A DNA stretch of 6,755 nt, taken from assembly GCA_002298155.1 (NCBI GenBank), contig DBME01000032.1, positions 1 to 6,755 on the forward strand, given 5' to 3'. A model generated the notes under the pieces. That model did not search any database. It was not told where the DNA came from and saw nothing but the letters and a program-made list of their open reading frames with translations. The DNA is from Holophagaceae bacterium UBA706 (GTDB lineage Bacteria; Acidobacteriota; Holophagae; Holophagales; Holophagaceae). This document shows positions 3,429-6,755 of the stretch, one piece after another. Both the position numbers and the translations under genes were made by a program. The number at the start of each line of letters is the position of its first letter. Positions within the stretch are counted from its first letter, which is position 1.

Positions 3429-5693
3429 ATGAGCAGCCGCCCCCACCAGGGCATCAGGGCCTTTCTCCTGCTGTGCCTCCTGCTTTCCGCGGTGGGCTGC
3501 GGCATGCCGTCCATGCTCGACATCAAGCTGTCCCGCATGGCCCAAAAGCAGAAGAACCACGAGGTGATTCGAACCCTTCAGCCCATGGTCGACCGCCATG
3601 AGCCGGTCCCTTCCTCCCAGCTGATGTTCCTGGCGGGAGCCTATGCCGAGACCCGGAACTACGCGCGCCTGTTCCCGGTCTGCGACCAGTGGCAGGCCCA
3701 GATCGAGCGCGGCGACCGCTACATGTTCGGCGGCGATGTCTCCGCCATGCCCCACTACCTTCGGGCCAACGCCTTCCTGGACCTGGGCGACCCCGTCCAG
3801 GCCCTGGCCCAGGCCCAAGCCGCCCGGGCCATCCTGGACCGCCAGGACATCCGCACCAACGGCTTCATCGTCAGCCTCACCATCGAAGCGGAGGGGGCCC
3901 TCGGCGTGGCCCAGGCCCTTCTCGGCCACACGGCTGAAGCCGTGGCCTGCCTGGGCCGGCTCAAGGCCCTGAATACCGACGGCACCATCAACGCCCCTCC
4001 GAAATACACCGCCATGGCGCGCGTGCAGGTGGCGCTGGGCCATTTCGACCGCGCCCTGGCCGCGCTCCAGGATCCCAAGGCCGAGTTCCACAGCCTGGCC
4101 ACCCTCTTCTATGACGACACGTTCCAGGCCATCCCCCTGGCCTTCCTCCGCGCCAAATGCCTGTTCGAGACGGGCCGCATCGCCGAGGCCAAGGCCGCCT
4201 ATGACCGCCTCCTCGCCCATCCCCACCTGCCGGAGGTGGGCGGGCTGCACTGGCCCGTGCTCCTGGACCGCGCCCGCATCGCCGTCAAGGAAGGCCAGGA
4301 CCCCCTGGCCGAGAACCTCCTCCGCACCTCGGTCACCGTGATCGAACGCCAGCGTGCCTCCATCGGCACCGAGGCCGGACGCATCGGCTTCGTGGGCGAC
4401 AAGCAGGCCTGCTACCAGGAACTGATCGCACTCCTGATCCGCACAGGCCACCCCCAGGACGCCTTCGCCTTCGTGGAGCGGGCCAAAGGCCGGGCCCTGG
4501 TGGATCTCCTCGCCTCGGAGAAGCGCCTCGCCCGCACCCCGGATCTGGACGTGGCCCTGGCCCGTCTGGGCCAGGCGGACCAGGAACTGACCGCCATCCC
4601 GGACCCGGACGGCACCAGCACCCGGGGGATCGCCGTCACCCTGCGCTCCGACCTGGCGGCCAAGGCGCCCGAGCTTGCCTCCCTGGTCATCGTGCCGGAG
4701 GTTTCGGCGGCAGCCCTGCAAGCCCGCCTTGCGCCGGACGAGACCCTCCTCGAATACTATGCCACCGGCAACCGGTGGGTTGCCTTCCTCGTCACCCGCG
4801 ACGACCTGGCCGCGGTGCCCCTACCCGCCGCGGACCTCAAGGGATCCGTCCTGCGCCTGCGCCAGGCGCTCACCGATCCCGGCCAGCGCCAGGACCCCGC
4901 GCCGGCCATCGCGGAGCTCTCCCGTCAGATCCTGGACCCGGTCCTGGCCCGGATCCGGACGCAGAAACTGATCATCGTCCCCCACGGCATCCTCCACTAC
5001 GTGCCCTTCTGCGCCCTGGGATCCCTCGAGGCCCCGCTACTGGAGCGCTTCAGCCTGCGCATGCTCCCCAGCGCCACCGTCCTCGGCCTCCTCAAGCCCG
5101 CGAAGCCCATCGAGAACGCCCTGATCCTGGGCAACCCGGATCTGGGCAACCCGGCCCTGGACCTGCCCTTCACCCAGGAGGAAGGGGTCGCCCTGGCCCG
5201 CATCCTTCCCCGGGCCACGCTGCGCCTGCGCAAGGAGGCCACCGCGGAGGCCCTCCAGGGCGGGCGCTACGGGATCATCCACCTGGCGGCCCACGGTTCC
5301 TTCGACGAGGCCCGGCCCCTGGAATCGGCCCTCTTCCTGGCCTCCACCCCCAGGACGCCCGGCGCCTTGAAGGTCGCCGACCTCTACCGGCTGGACCTGG
5401 ATGCGGATCTGGTCACCCTGAGCGCCTGCGACACGGCCCTTTCGCAGGTCTCCAGCGGTGACGACGTGGTGGGCTTCACCCGCGGGCTCCTCTATGCGGG
5501 TTCGCGCGCCATCCTCTCCAGCCTATGGAAGGTGGATGACGAAGCCACCCGCGACCTCATGGTGGACTTCTACACCCAGCTCCCGGCCCTGGGAAAGCCC
5601 GCGGCGCTCCGGCACGCGCAGCTGGCGGTGCGGGCGAGACATCCCCACCCCTTCTACTGGGCGGCCTTCATGATCACGGGCAATGCCCAGTGA
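3429..5693 (+). CDS. TPR-CHAT protease-like lipoprotein
   Basis: The 754-residue protein has three parts. Residues 1-24 form a lipoprotein-type signal peptide: basic n-region, hydrophobic core AFLLLCLLLSAV, and lipobox AVGC with Cys24 as the likely lipidated residue. Residues 35-360 are helical TPR-like repeats with hallmarks such as LRANAFLDLGDPVQALAQAQ (111-130) and ALGHFDRALAAL, ending in the linker VERAKGRALVDLLA (349-362) typical of CHAT proteins. Residues 437-752 are the CHAT domain, a caspase-like clan CD fold (caspase HetF associated with TPRs). The catalytic histidine is His622 in HLAAHGSF, and the nucleophile is Cys667 in LVTLSACDTA. Other family landmarks are VPHGILHYVPF (517-527), GNPD, SLWKVDDEAT and FYWAAFMITG. 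Both active-site residues are present, so peptidase activity is predicted but unproven. If the signal works, the protein acts in the periplasm or outer membrane. Its target is unknown, and neither neighbour is an obvious substrate. Confidence 0.93.
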   Translation: MSSRPHQGIRAFLLLCLLLSAVGCGMPSMLDIKLSRMAQKQKNHEVIRTLQPMVDRHEPVPSSQLMFLAGAYAETRNYARLFPVCDQWQAQIERGDRYMFGGDVSAMPHYLRANAFLDLGDPVQALAQAQAARAILDRQDIRTNGFIVSLTIEAEGALGVAQALLGHTAEAVACLGRLKALNTDGTINAPPKYTAMARVQVALGHFDRALAALQDPKAEFHSLATLFYDDTFQAIPLAFLRAKCLFETGRIAEAKAAYDRLLAHPHLPEVGGLHWPVLLDRARIAVKEGQDPLAENLLRTSVTVIERQRASIGTEAGRIGFVGDKQACYQELIALLIRTGHPQDAFAFVERAKGRALVDLLASEKRLARTPDLDVALARLGQADQELTAIPDPDGTSTRGIAVTLRSDLAAKAPELASLVIVPEVSAAALQARLAPDETLLEYYATGNRWVAFLVTRDDLAAVPLPAADLKGSVLRLRQALTDPGQRQDPAPAIAELSRQILDPVLARIRTQKLIIVPHGILHYVPFCALGSLEAPLLERFSLRMLPSATVLGLLKPAKPIENALILGNPDLGNPALDLPFTQEEGVALARILPRATLRLRKEATAEALQGGRYGIIHLAAHGSFDEARPLESALFLASTPRTPGALKVADLYRLDLDADLVTLSACDTALSQVSSGDDVVGFTRGLLYAGSRAILSSLWKVDDEATRDLMVDFYTQLPALGKPAALRHAQLAVRARHPHPFYWAAFMITGNAQ

Positions 5694-5727
5694 GGTTTCC
5701 AAGGCTCCGCCAGATGGAGGCCAAACC
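5694..5727 (+). repeat. Hairpin immediately after the CHAT stop codon
   Basis: GGTTT (5694-5698) pairs with AAACC (5723-5727). Inside it, GG (5703-5704) pairs with CC (5721-5722) and CTCC (5705-5708) with GGAG (5716-5719), with small bulges. No U-tract follows. A second, weaker stem, AGGGCC (5767-5772) with GGCCCT (5784-5789), lies further along the 144-base gap. TAAGAT at 5737-5742 could be a -10 box for the next gene. Confidence 0.4.
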
Positions 5728-5837
5728 CGATGGGCGTAAGATCGATTCATCGCACCGCACCCCAACAGGGCCAGAAGAAGTAAGGCCCTTCCAACGGTAT
5801 CTCCTTCAGCACACCCGACCTCCCACACTGGATCCCC

Positions 5838-6647
5838 ATGGTTGATGTCCTCGTCCCTTTCGCAATGCTCCTCCTGGTCCTGGGAATCTGGATCACGCCC
5901 ATCGTCCTGGGCATCCGCGCCGCGCGCAGGAACAACCGGTCTCCCCACTGGATGTGGTTCGGGATCCACCCCTTCGGTGGATGGATCGCATTCGTCCTCC
6001 TGGCGGCCCTGCCCCCTTTGCGACGGTGCCCCCGCTGCGGCGAGAAAAGCCGGATGCAGGCCTGGATGTGTCCGTACTGCCTGATGCCCTTGACGCCTGA
6101 TGGCCAACTCCCCAATCCGCGTCCCTCCGAGGCGGCGCCTCCGGCGCTGGCGCACAGGCCTTCACCAGCGAACCTCCAGGCCCGTTTGCGGACAAACCTC
6201 CTCATCGGCCGGGTCATGGTGGTCTTCCTGACCTTCGTCCTGGTGCTGGTCTACGCAAGTGTCTTCATCACGGCGGTGCTTCAGGGCGACCCGCGCGGAT
6301 ACCTTGCGGGCTTTGCCGCCGTCCCGTTCAGGGAACCATTCGTACGGATCCTCCTGGTGATATCAGCGGTCACGTTCCTCGGAGCCGTTGCAGGTAGCAC
6401 ATGGTATTTCCACAGCCCGCGCCCCAAACCAGCCAGCGCCCCGGTCACCAACCTGATCGTCCTCCTGGTGGCCAGCGCTTTGCTCGAGACCCTCGCCATC
6501 TACGGCCTGGTCCTGGGATTCGCCATCGGACCCAAGGTGGCGACCCTCTCCCTCGCCCTCCAGGCGGCGACGGTGCTGGGCGGAGCCCTCATCTTTCCGA
6601 CCTCCAAGGCCTGGCTCCGGGGGGTGCCCTCCGTCGAAGGTCCCTGA
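5838..6647 (+). CDS. Polytopic membrane protein with a CxxC-x10-CxxC zinc ribbon
   Basis: The 269-residue protein has about six predicted helices: roughly residues 4-26, 39-58, 122-148, 167-190, 204-229 and 233-253. Between helices 2 and 3 lies a zinc-ribbon knuckle pair, CPRC (64-67) and CPYC (78-81), followed by a Pro-rich linker (84-112). The N-terminal pair of helices plus ribbon is a common layout in uncharacterised bacterial membrane proteins. Helix 5 contains ASALLETLAIYGLVLGF (212-228), which resembles the ion-binding second helix of ATP synthase c subunits, including a mid-membrane glutamate (Glu217). The rest of the protein does not fit a c subunit. No family name can be given. The ATG at 5838 has only a weak GGA upstream; I kept it because the hydrophobic helix follows at once. 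The gene lies 144 bases after the CHAT gene with hairpins between, so co-transcription is uncertain. Confidence 0.8.
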   Translation: MVDVLVPFAMLLLVLGIWITPIVLGIRAARRNNRSPHWMWFGIHPFGGWIAFVLLAALPPLRRCPRCGEKSRMQAWMCPYCLMPLTPDGQLPNPRPSEAAPPALAHRPSPANLQARLRTNLLIGRVMVVFLTFVLVLVYASVFITAVLQGDPRGYLAGFAAVPFREPFVRILLVISAVTFLGAVAGSTWYFHSPRPKPASAPVTNLIVLLVASALLETLAIYGLVLGFAIGPKVATLSLALQAATVLGGALIFPTSKAWLRGVPSVEGP

Positions 6648-6654
6648 AGAAGCG

Positions 6655-6682
6655 CCGGTTCCGTCCCCTCCGGAATCGGTTT
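6655..6682 (+). terminator. Terminator-like hairpin after the zinc-ribbon gene
   Basis: CCGGTTCCG (6655-6663) and CGGAATCGG (6671-6679) form a 9-bp stem with one G-U pair and a seven-base loop. Only TTT follows, and the third T already belongs to the next gene's TACCCT box. It is a plausible but weak intrinsic terminator. Confidence 0.55.
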
Positions 6683-6687
6683 ACCCT
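6682..6687 (+). promoter_or_regulatory. Possible -10 box of the 6694 gene (leaderless arrangement)
   Basis: TACCCT fits the TAnnnT pattern and ends six bases before the ATG at 6694. A transcript would start at or beside the start codon. No Shine-Dalgarno sequence lies between them, and no good -35 box is visible. Confidence 0.35.
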
Positions 6688-6693
6688 CGTCCC

Positions 6694-6755
6694 ATGCTCC
6701 CACTGCCGCTCCTCCTCTGTTCCGCCCCCGCCCTCGTCGCGGCCGCCCCTCCCCC
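6694..6755 (+). CDS. Start of an exported protein (signal peptide only)
   Basis: Twenty codons are visible before the window ends. They encode a short start, a hydrophobic core (LPLPLLLCSAPALV) and an AAAPP segment that looks like a signal peptidase I site region. The product would therefore be secreted or periplasmic; its function cannot be told. A cysteine at residue 9 is too close to the N-terminus to be a normal lipobox. The evidence for the gene is the signal-like composition and the TACCCT box six bases upstream. A chance open frame in GC-rich DNA remains possible. Confidence 0.55.
   Translation, partial: MLPLPLLLCSAPALVAAAPP

Noticed and set aside
3213..4721. Minus-strand open frame of 502 codons opposite the CHAT gene
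   Set aside because: It is long only because the GC-rich sense codons give few stops in that antisense frame. The sense strand carries clear TPR-CHAT motifs, and the antisense protein is low-complexity Gly/Ala/Gln with no domain.
3429..5693. CRISPR type III-E TPR-CHAT (Craspase subunit)
   Set aside because: No gRAMP/Cas7-11 gene, adaptation gene or repeat array is in the window, and this protein carries a secretion signal that a Craspase subunit would not need.

Overview
The window is a high-GC bacterial chromosome segment whose codon third positions are strongly biased to G/C. The most likely source is an Acidobacteriota relative of the Holophaga/Geothrix group. I infer this from the overall style (GC bias, Ala/Pro-rich proteins, TATCAT/TACCCT-type -10 boxes close to start codons). 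No gene in the window fixes the taxonomy.

Layout. (1) Positions 2-316 are the 3' end of glmS (glucosamine-6-phosphate synthase). A small two-helix membrane protein of unknown function follows (356-925), and its last codons contain the promoter of tRNA-Val(GAC) (938-1013), which has its own intrinsic terminator. (2) A 200-base gap with three successive hairpins and an AT-rich promoter region leads to a solitary XRE-type HTH protein (1249-2049), whose base composition is less GC-rich than its surroundings and which ends in a strong terminator. This stretch looks acquired. (3) A CoA-binding (YccU-like) Rossmann protein (2586-2116, minus strand) converges on the XRE gene and diverges from the next block. 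(4) The plus-strand block 2857-6647 holds a one-helix membrane-anchored protein of unknown family, a 754-residue TPR-CHAT protein with a lipoprotein signal peptide and an intact His/Cys dyad, and a six-helix membrane protein with a zinc ribbon. (5) A signal-peptide-bearing gene begins at 6694 and runs off the window.

Working together. glmS and tRNA-Val are housekeeping genes. The most interesting element is the predicted exported CHAT protease (caspase-like fold), flanked by two uncharacterised membrane proteins. Each of the three has its own promoter-like sequence, and hairpins separate them, so a joint system is only a hypothesis. No CRISPR array, transposase, integrase or recognised defence partner is present in the window.
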